64,000 nucleotides of DNA from Vicugna pacos (Eukaryota > Chordata > Mammalia > Artiodactyla > Camelidae), in contig NC_133013.1 of assembly GCF_048564905.1 (NCBI RefSeq), forward strand, positions 26,177,605 through 26,241,604, in the 5' to 3' direction. Numbering within the stretch: position 1 is the stretch's first letter; each line of letters opens with the position of its first letter. The position numbers were made by a program, and so were the translations under genes. This document shows positions 1-23,090 of this stretch, piece after piece. The notes under the pieces were generated by a model, which had not been told where the DNA came from, made no database searches, and worked only from the letters and a program-made list of their open reading frames with translations.

Positions 1-1840
1 GAGAGCCCAGTCCTCGCCGGCCTCTTCTGGGTCCCCATGGGTCCACCCACCCTGCACACTTCCCTCCACCTGGCACGCTTTTCCCCTCCCAACCCCACTC
101 CCTGCCTCGTCTGTCCCTTGACCCATCTTCCCTGACCTGGCCCACTTCCCTCCACTAGCTGGAAACCCTTTCCAGCGACCCCTTCCCGTGCTGATTCCTC
201 CAAGAGCAGTGCTGTAGGGAGCCTACGGAGCCTCCTTCCCTCTGGCATCATGTCTCCACGTGGCCCGGTACCCCATGGACTCGCACCTCTGGCCTCGCTC
301 CATTCCCTGACCTGAATGGAGGATTTAGAAGAAGGACCGGGGCATGTGTGACTTCCCCTTCCCTCTCCCATCCTTCAGGCTTTGTCTGTCCCCAGGAGAA
401 CAGTGCTCCCTTCTGGGGCTGCCTCTGTGCCTGTCCATCCTGGCCAGACAGGGGCTCCAGGCTGCCACCCTGCGGGGCAGGACCAGGAAGCCCACGGCTC
501 CGCACACCCAGGCCACACTCTCCAGCAAAATGTCAGAAACCACACTGACGTTCTGATCTCCATCGGCTCGATCCTTCTATGCCTCATTTGGTTCAGAACA
601 ACAGGGAGATGGATAACTTATCTCCAGCCCTGCAGACCCCCACGCAGGCCTCCACTCCTGCCACGAGCACTCCGCAGCACTTGGGACCTGCTTCACAGAG
701 CACTGCCGAACGGGGCACCTCGTGCGGGAGGTGTGGCAGGATTTCACCCCATTGCCCAGACAGGAAACTCCCCCTGGAAGGTCCCGGGCAGAGACCAAAA
801 GCGCGGTCTCCCCTCCCAACCTGGGGGGCTCTTTCTCCTGCGTGATGCTGCCTTTCATGAGAGCCTATCACCCAGCTTTTATCATGAATTCTGTGCAGGT
901 TCCCGAGGGCCCCACGGACCCCGGTCTCCGGAAGTTTCCTGAACACAGGGCCTATGTCCTTCCTCCCCTTCTCCCCAGGGAAAAGCTAAATGCAGGGGTG
1001 AGCCTCCAGGAATTCGGTGAAAGTGTATTTCCTAAAAGGGACACCAAGGCAACCTGCAAAAGATTTAAGGTTCCAAAACCTTTGATTTTCTAATTGGAAG
1101 CCACTCATATTTAGTGACAAGTGTGCATCAAGGAATATTTTGTTCAAAATACACACAAATGTTTATACACAAACACTCATACATAGGTGTGGCTGTTGGG
1201 TACTTTCAATAAAGAAGAATCTCAGATTAAACTAACCTCCAACCAACCACTTCCGAAAGTAACTGCAGATGTTACAATAATCTGAATACTAATGATTGCT
1301 ACCATTTATTAACTGCCTACTGTGTGCTAGGAACACGGCTGCCCAGCTGAACGCACATTTCCGAGCCTCACTTGAGTTAGGGGTCATGTGACTGGGTTCC
1401 GACTAACAGATATAAACAGGAGTGACGGGCGCTGTTTATGGTCAAGCCCTAGAAAGGAATGTCCCCTCTGTCTCCTCTCTCCCCCTCACTTCTAGAGGGG
1501 CTGTGGGAGCTGACGCCACCACCCTGGGCCTGGGGATGGGAGCTTCAAGTAGAAGGAGGCAGAAACCAGGTAAATGGAAGCTGGTTCCAGGACATCAGTG
1601 GCCTTAAGGTCACCTAACCTCCTGTCCGGGTTAAGCCTCTGTCATCTCTGCATCCTATCAGAGCAGCTGGGACCTTGGTTTCTCCGCCTTCTGCCATCTC
1701 CCCAGCGGGGAGTCCAGGCTGCTTTCCTGGGAGGGAGCCTCAGGGCACCCCGCCGCCTCAACCCTCCCCAGATACACACAGTCTTGAGCACACAGGTGCA
1801 CAGACACAGATACACAATCGTGAGCACCACGTGTCTTTAC
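1..1840 (-). other. CD276: Part of the last CD276 intron
   Basis: No exon was recognised here. The tail sequence expected from other mammals (DGQEIA and stop) and the known 3' UTR style were looked for and not seen. The stretch is moderately GC-rich and unique-looking. A degraded MIR-like piece lies near 1285-1375 (a run resembling 'CTACTGTGTGCTAGGAAC'). Confidence 0.6.
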
Positions 1841-12924
<11,084 letters not shown>

Positions 12925-13229
12925 CTTCCCGCGAGGCAGCTGACAGCTGGGCTCTCAGTGGTGGAAGGCTGCCCCCACCTGCGAGGAAGAGGAAGTGAGG
13001 CTTTTGTCTCAAAAGGTCCTCCCCAGGCCCTCTCTCACCTCATCCCCGACCCGGGCCAGCCTGGGGCAAGGCTGCAGCTGCCGGCTGGGAGGTACTCCCC
13101 CACACACCCCACAAAGCTCCCTGCTGAGGGATATCCTGAGATGCAGGCAGGAGCGAGTTGAGTCACTAGGGAGGCTGCACCAGGGAAGGCGGGTCAGGGG
13201 GCAGCTGGGACCCACCCATTCAGAAATAA

Positions 13230-13510
13230 GATGCTGGCATGTAAACACAAGGAAGTCGAGGCAAGGCAGCAAGGCAGGGCAAGGATGTGCAGAGATCAGT
13301 TTGGCTTGAGACAACAGCTGGCAGGGGAGAGTAAGACTTAAAGATTGGCAAGAGGTTGGAAGTTTATCCTAAGGCAGCTGGGAGCCACTGAAGTTTCTGG
13401 AATAGAGGAAGGATGAGGTCAGAGCTGTGCTTCATAGAGATTACTCTGACAAAACCTGCAGGATAAATGAGAAGAGCTGGATGGAAGAGACCAAGCAGGT
13501 CTGGGGGAAG
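13230..13510 (-). mobile_element. L2 LINE fossil, antisense
   Basis: Blocks resembling reverse-complement L2 are seen: GGGAGCCACTGAAG, GGATGAGGTCAGAG and GAGATTACTCTGAC. It lies on the other side of exon 2 from the L2 piece at 12265-12610. Confidence 0.6.
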
Positions 13511-13528
13511 TGACAGCACTGGCGGGCA

Positions 13529-13541
13529 CGGGGGGGGGGGG
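13529..13541. repeat. Poly-G run
   Basis: An uninterrupted run of about a dozen G residues follows GGGCAC. It is a low-complexity stretch prone to length and sequencing error. Confidence 0.8.
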
Positions 13542-14059
13542 ACAGTCCCGGTGCCCATGGTTCTGAGCCAAGTGACCGGGTGGGTGGAGCGCTCACAGAG
13601 AGAGAACACGGAAGGGCTCAGTGCAGGGTGTGTGAAGTTAGTGTTAGCGCAGGCACTTGCAGGGAGAGTTCCAGGAGACAGCCTGGTGTATGAGTCTGGG
13701 GCTCAAGACAGAGGACACAGGCTAGCTTAGCTCACGTATACGGAGTGGCCAAGACTGGCCGGACATGGCAGAGGCCTGGACTGGGGCTGACCCCCAGGCT
13801 GGAGTCAGGACGGAGTGAGAGGTATTTTTCTGCAACTACAGGTTGGATCTGAGCTTGGGGGGGCGACCTCCGGGGGTCCGGCCCTGCAGCCCGTCCTGGT
13901 TCCCCTCTCCAACCTCCCACCAAGCTGCCTGCCTTTGCCCTTCCTGCTGACTAAGTTTTCCTGCCACATCCTGCCACCAGGGTCGATTTTTGCTACCCAA
14001 CACGATTTGACAAAAATATAAAGGGTTTCACATTCTCTGAACCACCCAGGGAGCTAAGC

Positions 14060-14150
14060 TGCCTGATTTTGTCTCATTTTGCAAGAGGAAAAAATTAAAG
14101 CCCAGATAAGTGAGGTGACTTGGTTAATGTGATGTGATTCGCCAGCCCGC
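14060..14150 (-). repeat. MIR-like fossil
   Basis: TCATTTTGCAAGAGGAAAAA followed by AGCCCAGATAAGTGAGGTGA follows the antisense MIR order. Strongly degraded. Confidence 0.5.
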
Positions 14151-15994
14151 ACAGGTGAGAAGGGTTCAGTGTTCCCCACCTCCTGCCACACCTCTGCCCT
14201 TCCAGGGAGCAAACAGCCATTAGCATCAATTCCAGTCACAAGCACCCAGCTTCAGCCCTCCCCATCCCGGCGAGCACCCTCTTCCTCCAACACCCCCCAC
14301 CACCAGCAGCTGAGCCGAGGGAGTCCCCCAGCCACCGGTGCATCCTGCCCTCCTCCCAGCTGTCCGCGCAGGGAAGCCCCGAGCAGCCACTTCCTTCCCA
14401 GACACTTCCGCTCCAAACCTGGCGGCCTCACAGCCTTGCCGCCTGCTGAGTCAGCAGCCTTCGGGCTCCATTCATAAAGTCGCGCCTGGCGGGCACTACA
14501 TCCTGCCCACAGGGGCCACCGCGGCCCAGAGGAAATGCCGGCAGGCAGCGGCCTGCCGGGCCTGCCACCCCCTGAGGGAAGCGCAGAGACTAAGCTTTAA
14601 GAAGCTCCCAGATTCCAAGTCTCCTGCCTTTGCTTCACCCCGAGACAGAACCAGGGCCTGTCTGTTCCTCCTGGGCCCCCCTCACCTGTCCCACTGTGGC
14701 CTATGCCCACCACCTCCCACCCTGAACTGTGCGGCCAGCCCCCTCTGATCCCCCCGCCCCATGACCCTCCACTCTGCTCCCGCCAACTCCACCCCCCCAC
14801 CCTGTGTCTCCTCTCAGGACCCGAGGCAGGAATCTGCTCACACCCCTCCCCCTGCAAGAATCTCTCGTGGTTCCCCTTTTACGCCCTGAGTAAACCCTCA
14901 TTCCCCTGCCTGGCATGCAAGGCCTTCCTTAGGACTGTCTTCTCCGCCCATCAAGCTAATTCCTGCCACTAGGTTTCACTCGCCAGGATCTCCTGGGCCT
15001 GCCTACCACCTCCATGAATGCGAGGTCAGGGAGCAGCTCTCTCCTGGCCAGACCTATCAGGTTCCCCAGGGACCGAGCTGTCCTGCTCTCCAGAGGGAGG
15101 TTGAGGGCTCCCAGGGGTGAGCATTGGATTTGCTCCCTTCAATTCCCTTTCTAGACTCTGGACCCGGGGAAGTTCCCACCCTCATGCTTACCCTGGGGAG
15201 AAGCCCAACAGCCCAGATTCAAAGACACAGAGAGACTCCCACCCCAACAGCTGGGCCCCCAGGGCTGAGGGCAGGAGGGAGCAACACACCTCAGAGACAG
15301 GATGCTGGCGGGGAATGAGAGCGTGGCCTGTGACCATCGGGACAGTTGGGCCGTCCGGTACACAGAGCCTCCTGGAGATGCACAGACCTCTTGCCACATT
15401 CGCAGTGCCCAGCCCATCTTTTCTACAAAGGGGAATTCTCATCCCCAGGCAGGACCTGCCCTGGGGCCAGCATGTGCCATCCCTCCCAGTCAGTCACCAG
15501 TCGGTCCTCCCTCCTCCTTCCCCCTGCCCCAGTCCCAGCCAAATGTGGGAACTCCAAGGACCCCTGCCCGGAAAGACCACAGGGTGCCCTGGCTTTCCCA
15601 GAGAAGCAGAAGTGAGGGGCCCAGGCCACCCTTGGCCTCAGGGCACAGCAAGTGCATCCAACCCCAGCAGATACGGAGCCCCGGGAAACCCCCAATAGAT
15701 GACACAAGATGCGGCCGCATGAAGCCCAAACCACAAATCAAGGGCGGAGGCCCGGCTCCGTACCAAGATGCCCTGGACTGGGGATGTCCAAGAGGAACGC
15801 CTCACCCCTACCATGACCACCAGGAGCACCCCATGTTCTCCTAACCCCCTGCCTCTTCCCAGTCCCTGCAGGGACTGTTTGACAACACTTCCCACAAAGA
15901 GGGCAAGAAGGGTCAAGCCACATAACCAATGTCAGTCTTTGCTAACCAGCGTAGGCTAGAAGCACAGCTTCCGAAAACAGCAGCTAAGCCCCTG

Positions 15995-16360
15995 GATCAA
16001 GCTATGCCTGAAGCAAGCCGCACACCTAGACTGCCCAGATACTTGAGCCAATCATTTTTTTTCCCCTCAAGCCAGTCTGAGCTAAGTTTCTATTACCTGC
16101 AACTGAAGGAGCCCTTGAATATACATTCATTCACGTATTTAGATATGCACTTAACCGTTCACTGAGCGCCTGGTAAGCACCCCAGGGAGCCGGCATTCCC
16201 AGGAGGGAGTGCACAGGAAGCACCCCAGTTCAGTACAGCGCACTATGTAAGGTAACGGTGAGGGCTATTTGGAGGCACCTCAGGGACAGGATAACCCTTA
16301 AGGTGAGTCCTGACAAATGACGAGCAGCTCCCCAGGTGGACAGGCTGGGAACGGTGGCCT
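15995..16360. repeat. Composite repeat block, copy A
   Basis: The block joins a repeat ending AAGCCAGTCTGAGCTAAGTT...CAACTGAAGGAGCCC directly to an antisense L2 3' end (CATTCATTCACGTATTTAGA). The same junction and flanking order recur at about 19575-19955. The L2 part continues to CCCAGGTGGACAGGCTGGGA. Confidence 0.75.
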
Positions 16361-16439
16361 CTCCCCAGCCCCAAGAGACTGTCCTCCTGGCACTGCTTGT
16401 CTGCCCTGTGGCCAGATCTCTTTGGAACAGTCAAAAGTG

Positions 16440-16570
16440 AGCCCAGAGTTTGGGTTCCAGCCCCAGTTCTGAAACTTTGCTGTGCAGTCTTACCAGGTGA
16501 CGCCCCCTCTCTGAGCTCGACGTTCCCGTCTATAAAAGAAGTGTTTCACCAGATGCTGGTGGAACTTCAT
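16440..16570 (+). repeat. MIR fossil
   Basis: The sense MIR order is present: GTTTGGGTTCCAGCCC, then TACCAGGTGACGCCCC, then GTTCCCGTCTATAAAAG. Degraded. Confidence 0.5.
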
Positions 16571-16699
16571 GGACCACACCCCTAAGGCCCAGCCGGCTAA
16601 CTGCCATGCAGGCCACACTGAAGCGCACAGAAGGGCTGTGGCAGGAACCACTAGTGTTCCCCTTACACCTGTCCTCCTCCTGTAGAACATTTCCTTAGG

Positions 16700-17060
16700 C
16701 ACACGGCCACTAGGCTAAAGACTACAGATCCCAGCCTGCCTTGCAGCAGGGTGTGGCCATGTGACCACTTTCTGGCTAATAGGATGTGGGAGGAACTGAC
16801 GTGTACCAAGTCTGGGTAGTGTCTTTAAAGAGAAGGCGCACACCCTTTCTCTTCTCCTCTTCCCACTGGCTGGAATGCTGATGCGGTGAGCCCTCGAGGG
16901 CCATGCTGCCAAAGGCAATACCCCGGGGACTGCAGAACCCAGGACAGAAGGCCCCTGAGGGGTTCAGCATCAGCCTTGGACATCCTTGGACTGTCACATG
17001 GGTGAGAACAGGCATCTATTCTAGCGTCACTGTTATTTTGGGTCTTTCTTGCAGCGTCTG
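16700..17060 (+). repeat. Ancient interspersed repeat, family not named
   Basis: Blocks CTTGCAGCAGGGTGTGGCCA, GGCTAATAGGATGTGGGAGG and CTGTTATTTTGGGTCTTTC mark a common old mammalian repeat. Related copies appear near 30375-30490, 40530-40860 and 42590-42960. I could not assign its family by eye. Confidence 0.5.
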
Positions 17061-17992
17061 AAGTGGCTAATTTCGGGGCCCATCCGTCCCTTCCTTTCCT
17101 GCCTTCTCTTCCCTCTCTTCCCACCCCATGAAAATTGCTACTGTTCAGAGCAGCAAAAGGTGTTTCAGCGCATGAACTGAACACTGTCTCACCAGAGACG
17201 CTTAGTGACACCTGGGCCCAGCTTAGGAGAAGCTTCAAGGGGCGCCGTGACCAGGCTTGGGGTTGTTTGTATGGGCAGGAGAAGCGAAAAGGGCCAAGGA
17301 TGTGCTGAAGGCTTCAACCAGTGGGTGCACAGGGGCACACACAGAGGGTGGGAGACGGTTCCAAATCATCCATGCCAAAATGCCTACGGACCCCCGGGCA
17401 CACAGGGCCGGAGCCCAGACGGGATGGGGGAGCTACCCCTGGAGGCCAAAGTTGGGATCACTGAGGTAGATCATAGAATGAGGAAAGCCCTCCCTTCCCC
17501 CAGCAAGTTCTGGACAAACCGCAGAAGTTAACGGTCAGGTAGCCAAACGGGAGCCACTCCCACAACCTCTGTGTGCCCCCTCTAGGCAGAGGCACCCACT
17601 ACCTCCCAGAGAAGCAGCTCTCATCAGTGGAAGGCTCTACCTTTTTTGGAGACGAAACCTGCCAGCCCATTATCAATCCTCGTTCGACCCCGTGGACCAC
17701 ACAGAACAAGGTGCCCTCTCCCGTATACCCGCCCTGCAGGTAGCTCTCTCTCCCCCTGGTGGAGGGCATCCTGGGCAGCCATGCCACACTGTTCACCAAG
17801 ACAACCCAAAATAATAGACTGTCCAGTCTGTGGCCAGCGACCAGAAGTCATTTGCTCCCATTGCTGCAGACCCACATCTCTGCCATCCTCTCCTGAAAGA
17901 TCTGGGAAGGGGAGGGGCTTTACAGGATGCTTCATTTGTTACGATTACATTCTCCCTGGTAAGCTAAGTCCATCACTCCAACTGCTATGATC

Positions 17993-18110
17993 TTTTTTTT
18001 TCCACCTGTGGCCAAATGCACGTAGCATGAAGTTTACCATTTTAACCATTTTTAAGTGTGTAATTCACTGGCATCAAGTCCGGTGTTACGTAACCACGCC
18101 GTGATCTTTT
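17993..18110 (-). mobile_element. Old L1 3' end fragment, antisense
   Basis: AAGTTTACCATTTTAACCAT and TTTTTAAGTGTGTAATTCAC, then a GTAACCAC segment, match the usual antisense 3' end of old L1 elements. Confidence 0.6.
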
Positions 18111-19574
18111 GAAGTGCTGTTTTGATGGTTCCTGGTGCGTAGAAAGTGCTCAATAATTTTTTGGTGGATGAAGAATAGAACAAATGGGTGTCATCTGAAA
18201 AGGTTGCCCTCCTCTGCTTGCTTTGTTTCATCAAGGTCCTCGGGGAGAGGACAGGAATGGGAAAAACCTGCGGCACTAGGGTCTGCCCCGGGTCAGCCTC
18301 TGCCCGCTATTCAGGGCTCTGAGGGCACAGGTCTTCCTACCTGTGCTGCCCCCCCGCTGCCCGTCTGTCTCATCCCCAAGTGTCACTGCGTCTGGCGGGG
18401 AACCAGTCGAGTGGAGAAGAACCAGACAGAGGGCTCTTTGGACGAGGGTGGGCTCTTCCTCAAGGGCTCAACTGATCATTGGTTCCAGGGCTTTGTCAGG
18501 GATGAAGGACACGGTTACCAGTCCGTGCTTCCCATAATCTACCTTCTTCGCCATCTTCAGTCTTCCAGCATTCATTTATCCATCCATGCAACAAACACGA
18601 TGCAGGCTTACAGCAGGAATTATGGGAGTGGAGCAATTCACTGGAGGAGTGGGGAGGCTCAGTGAGGACGTCACAGCGCAGGAGACAGTCCAGCTCTCTG
18701 GCTCAGGCGGCAGCACCAGCCACGTCCCAGGGAGCGAGCCCCCACAGCACACTCTGGGAAGACGGGGACGCCTAGGAGAGGCTGTCAGGAGCTGAGGCAG
18801 GGAGGCTGTCAGGGGTGGGTCAGGGAGCCTGGGGTGATTCTGTACACGGGGGAGGCTGTGGCGTGCTGCGACCCACACCTCCATGCCATCTTCTGTCTGC
18901 CCTAGTCGTCCCGAAATATTCCCAATAGCTTCTCCGAGACCTCACCTCCAAGTCCACTCAGCACCAGGACAGGAAAGCCCAGGGGCCAGAAGGCAAATCC
19001 ATTTAAAGCAGATTATCACCTCCCACCTGGCCTGAACCCCAGTTCCTTCTTAACAGCTCTGGCCCTCCTTTCCTTGACACAGAAGCAAAACGTATGCCGA
19101 GCAGACCTCTGCCTTCAGTCGTCAGTGTTGACACTCTGAGTTACTTTGCTCCACGCCCTTTATTCTAGAGTGCCCCTCTCTCGTTCTAGGCTGGCTCCTT
19201 CTGATAACGGTTCTCGGCTTGCCTGCAGGGAACCCCATCCACAGGGTGCGGATGGGGCTGACCCCAGCCTCAGGCTTCAGCACGTGACCAGACCTGACTC
19301 ACTGGAGAACCCCTGCCCTGCCCCCGCCAGTGACTTGCGTGGGAATAAGCCTGTGAGCCCAGCCACACCGGATCAGAGACTTCCCAGGGCTTTTCTGCTG
19401 GAGCTCTCAGAAAAGACTATTTCTTGCTGAGGTGGCTAAAAAGGATGTGGTCTGGGGTTGTTAGCAATGAAGCTGTCAGCTAGCAACAATCTAAAGAACT
19501 GACCCAAACAAATAAACAGAGGCAGAGGTCAAAGCAGGAGGGACACAGAGCCCTGGAAACACATTTGTGCCCCT

Positions 19575-19955
19575 CTGCCCGAAGCAAGCTGCACACCGAG
19601 ACCGCCCAGATACAGGAGTAATCTCTTCTTTTCATTCCTTAAGCCAGTTTGAGCTAGGTTTCTGTTACCCACAACTGAAGGAGTCCTTGAGTATACATTC
19701 ATTCGAGTATTTAAATATTCACTTAACTATTCACTGAGTGCCTGATAGGCAGGCAGGGGAGCAGGGGACAGAGAGGTGACTAAGCTGTGTCTGTCCCCAA
19801 GGAGCCTGCATTCCCATGGGGACGTGCACAGGGATCGCCACAGTTCAGTACAGTGGGAGCTCCTGGGCGGTACCTCAGAGACAAGATAGCCCCAAAGCTG
19901 AACCCTAAAAACTGACCTGAAGTTCCCCAAGTGGTCAGGCTGGGAAAGGCCACTC
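19575..19955. repeat. Composite repeat block, copy B
   Basis: This is the partner of 15995-16360 in direct orientation. Shared marks include AAGCCAGTTTGAGCTAGGTT, CAACTGAAGGAGTCCTTGAG, TATACATTCATTCGAGTATT and CAGTTCAGTACAG. Both copies share the same join between two repeat types. Confidence 0.75.
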
Positions 19956-20165
19956 CAGGCAGCAGGAGAAACCCGTGCAAAGGCTGTGCCGTAGGAAGCA
20001 GACGGGAAACTGGAGGAATTGTAAGCAAATCAGGATGGGCTGACATGGGGTTTAAGATGGCGGCCACACGAGGAAGAGAAGCTAAGGGGCAGGCCAGGGC
20101 CAGAGCGGGAGGTCATGGTGGGGTTTTGCTTGTGGGTGATGGACGGGGAAAGGGTTTTAGGTAGA
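19690..20165 (-). mobile_element. L2 LINE fossil, antisense
   Basis: The order of antisense L2 blocks is ATTCACTGAGTGCCTGATAG, GGAGCCTGCATTCCCATGGG, then GTGCAAAGGCTGTGCC. The later part carries a GAAAGGGTTTTAGGTAGAGG run. It overlaps the right part of composite block B. Confidence 0.65.
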
Positions 20166-20264
20166 GGAGTAACATTATTGCCATAGGTAGGCCCAACCTT
20201 TGATGCACTGATCAATGTGTAATTTTAACCTTGCTGAAGAGGTTTGAATTTTAAGGGATGATTT

Positions 20265-20464
20265 TTTTTTTCTGATGTCTAATTTTATTTATTTAAAAAA
20301 ATTTTTAAATTGACATACAGTTGATGTACAGTGTTGTGTTTGTTTCTGGTGTACAGCATAGTGATTCAGTTATACACACATATATACTCCTTTTCATATT
20401 CTTTTTCATTATAGGATATGGAATGTATTTCCTTGTGCCCTACAACAGGACCTTGCTGTTTATC
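20265..20464 (-). mobile_element. 5'-truncated L1 3' end, antisense
   Basis: A T-rich start is followed by GTGTTGTGTTTGTTTCTGGT, ACAGCATAGTGATTCAGTTA and CCTTTTCATATTCTTTTTCA. This is the cetartiodactyl L1 3' end in reverse. Imperfect flanking repeats TTAAGGGATGATTTT (left, 20251) and TTAAAGGATAATATT (right, 20465) look like a target-site duplication. Confidence 0.8.
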
Positions 20465-20634
20465 TTAAAGGATAATATTTTAAAAGGGCAATGGTTTATT
20501 CAAAATAAGAGGATGGCGGATGGAGAGGCTGCAGGCATCAGAGAGTTTTTTCTAGATCGTATCCTCCTAGACATGCTGAAAACAGCCAGCTCGGCCAGTG
20601 TGTGGACCTACTGCTGGTCCCGGTGTAGCATTGA

Positions 20635-20945
20635 GTCAGGCAGGGCTCAGCAAACTGCTTCTGTGAAGGTCCGGACAGTAAATGTCTTAGGCTTTGCAGC
20701 CCTCCCATGTCTGTCTCGCCGCCTCGACGCTGCCCTTGCAGCAGGTAAGCGGCCAGAGACAGTGTATACATGACGAGCAGAGCTGGGTTCCAGTAGAACT
20801 TTATGGACACTCAGAATTAAATTTTCACGAGTCACATGATTTTTTTCAACCAGTAGAGACGTGAGAACCATTCTTAGCTTGTGGACTGTGCAAAAACAAG
20901 CGGCAGAAGGTCTGGCCCGGGGAACAGTTGGTAGGAACCGGTGAA
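20635..20945 (+). mobile_element. hAT-like DNA transposon fossil
   Basis: CAGCAAACTGCTTCTGTGAA, then TAAATGTCTTAGGCTTTGCA, then TAGAACTTTATGGACACTCA, ending GAAGGTCTGGCCCGGGGAAC, follow a common nonautonomous mammalian element with inverted ends. Confidence 0.65.
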
Positions 20946-21239
20946 CAGAAACACCAGCTCCTCTCTCAGACACCCAGGTGGCGACACAAACGGGAGACAG
21001 TCCGGAACTGGTACCGTAATTAGGCTGCATCTGTGTGATGGGATAGCACACAGCCTTTCAAAAGAACAGGCACTAACATGGAAATGAGCCTGTGACACAG
21101 GTCATGCGAATAAAGTATCTTGTGGATTAGATGGCCTCATTTCTGTGTTACATTTATTAAAATGTTCCCGTGGCCCCATATCTGGTCACCTACCTCTCTC
21201 CCCATCTCCCACCGCTCAGCGCAGGCCTGTCCTGCTGGG

Positions 21240-22510
21240 GCACAGAGCCCCCGGGCGCTTGCTCCCAGGCCTTCTTCTTCCTTGCTAGCTACTATTTTTT
21301 CCTAGATGACTTCATCTACTCTCGTGGCTTTAAACACTATTTATATGCTGGCAACTCCCAAATTTACTTCTCCAAGTCCACACCTCTCATCTGAGCTCCA
21401 AACTTAAACCCAACTGCCCCCTAAACATCTCTGTTCCAGTGACTCACTGCCGTCTGCCTCTGAATGTGTCCCTCTTCAGACTGTTGATTTCTCCCCCAAA
21501 CCTGTTCCTCCCCAGCCCTTCCCACTTAGTAAAGGCACCGTCCTCCATCCTTGGATCAAGCCAGAAACCTGACTTCTCTCACCCTTGCAATCCATCACCA
21601 GGAACAGCCATCCCTGACCCCAGAACATATCTCAGGGCTCTCTGCAAGCTACAAATCCAGCCCACGACCCACTTTTGTTCCCTTTACCAGTTAAGGCGGG
21701 GTTTACCTTTTTAAATGGTTAGAAAATCAAAAGAAGAAGAATATCTTGTGACACATGAAAATCACAGGAAATTCAGATTTCAGAGTCGGTAAATCAAGTT
21801 TCACTGGCTCCCAGCCACACTTTGCTCATGGACACAGTGTCTGTGGCTGCTTTTGCTCTACAGTGGCAGAACTAAGGAAATGCAACAGTCACAAAGCCGA
21901 ATACACCACTTACGTTCTGGCCCTTTACAGAAACAGCGTGCCAGCCTGATACGGCTTCCCCCTCTTTCCCTCCACTTCCGCTTCTCTCCCTGGTCTGCCA
22001 AGCCGCCATCACCTCTTGCCTCGTCACTGGTCTCCCCGCCTTCTCTCTTCTCCCCAACACCCAGTTCTCCATTTCAGCCGAGACTCTGCACAGCAGCCAG
22101 AAAAACTGCTAGAAAAACGAAAGTGCATCATGTCATCGCTTTCAATATCTAATCAGCTCCTCCATGGCCTTCAGGGCTGTGCCTGGTCCCGCCCTGCCCA
22201 CCTCCCCAGCCTCACCTCCTCCTGTTCGCCCCTCGCCACAGTGTGCCTCTTCCAATGGGACCCTGTTCCCTACCTCACAGGGTTTTTGAAAACAGTTCCT
22301 TCTTCGTAGATGACATCATGAGAGTCACACTGGCAGAAAAGCCGGGTCAGAGGTCTGCCACTCTAAGGTCTGTCGTAGTCCGTCTACCTCCCGAGCACGG
22401 AACCATGTCTGCTTTATTTACTATTGTATCCTGACTGCTAGCAAAGCCTTGGCACATAGTGAGTGTTCAGTGCATTGTTTGATGAATGAATGTGTGAGTG
22501 AATGAGTACA
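21240..22510 (+). mobile_element. L2 LINE, sense, interrupted
   Basis: L2 C-terminal reverse-transcriptase and 3' sequence can be followed. Marks are TCTCGTGGCTTTAAACACTA, ATGCTGGCAACTCCCAAATT, CCTCGTCACTGGTCTCCCCG and CCTCCATGGCCTTCAGGGCT, ending in GCCTTGGCACATAGTGAGTG and a TGAATGAA tail. A hAT-like element interrupts it at about 21690-21945. Confidence 0.8.
21690..21945 (-). mobile_element. hAT-like element inside L2
   Basis: This is the reverse-orientation copy of the element at 20635. It shows ATGGTTAGAAAATCAAAAGA, CAAGTTTCACTGGCTCCCAG and GTCTGTGGCTGCTTTTGCTC, and ends CCCTTTACAGAAACAGCG. L2 sequence is present on both sides. Confidence 0.7.
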
Positions 22511-22909
22511 TGTGTGTTTAGATAAATAGAGAGATGGGTGGATGGATGATTGTATACGGGAAGAGGGTCTGGAACAGTGAGAGTGAACCCAACCCTAGGG
22601 CTTAGGGATGAAGGTAAGTATCTACTTCCACCTTCTAGTTGAGGCACTTCTGTAACTCTGACAACGAGCATCTAATCCTTTTGTATTAACACAAGAAAAA
22701 GGGGGAAGAGTAACATCAAAGATTCCTGTGGGTTTTAGACCAGGCTGTGCCACTCACTTGCTAGGCTCCCTAGAGCAAGCCTGCTGGGCTCTCTGCACCA
22801 TCTCAACCCTCAATGGAAGGTTCTGGCCACCATCCTGTGCTATGACCGTGATCACATGCAAGCCTGATATAGTCATAAGAAGCTTCATGGAAGAGGTGAG
22901 CTCTGGTGT

Positions 22910-23090
22910 TTTTCAGAAGACGACTCTGGAGTCAGAGATACAGGTTCAAATCCAGACTCTGCCACTTCCTAGTCATGAGATGTAGAGAAAACATCTTTGA
23001 GCCTCAGTTTGCGCATTTGTGACACAGGAATTATAACCTCTACTCTCATAGGATGATTATAGGACCCAACTGAATAGAATTATTTACACT
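22910..23090 (+). repeat. MIR SINE fossil
   Basis: The sense MIR order is clear: GACTCTGGAGTCAGAGATAC, GTTCAAATCCAGACTCTGCC, TTTGAGCCTCAGTTTGCGCA and TCATAGGATGATTATAGGA. Confidence 0.8.

Noticed and set aside
382-942. 186-codon plus-strand frame near the left edge
   Set aside because: No recognisable domain or splice context. The stretch is the last CD276 intron, and overlapping frames on both strands are of similar length.
1-1840. Terminal CD276 exon and 3' UTR
   Set aside because: The expected DGQEIA tail and 3' UTR features were sought on the minus strand and not found, so the exon is inferred to be outside the window.
22438-22671. Tandem repeat of TGAATGAA/GGTGGATGGATG type
   Set aside because: It is the normal variable tail of the L2 element ending there, not a separate satellite or CRISPR-like array.
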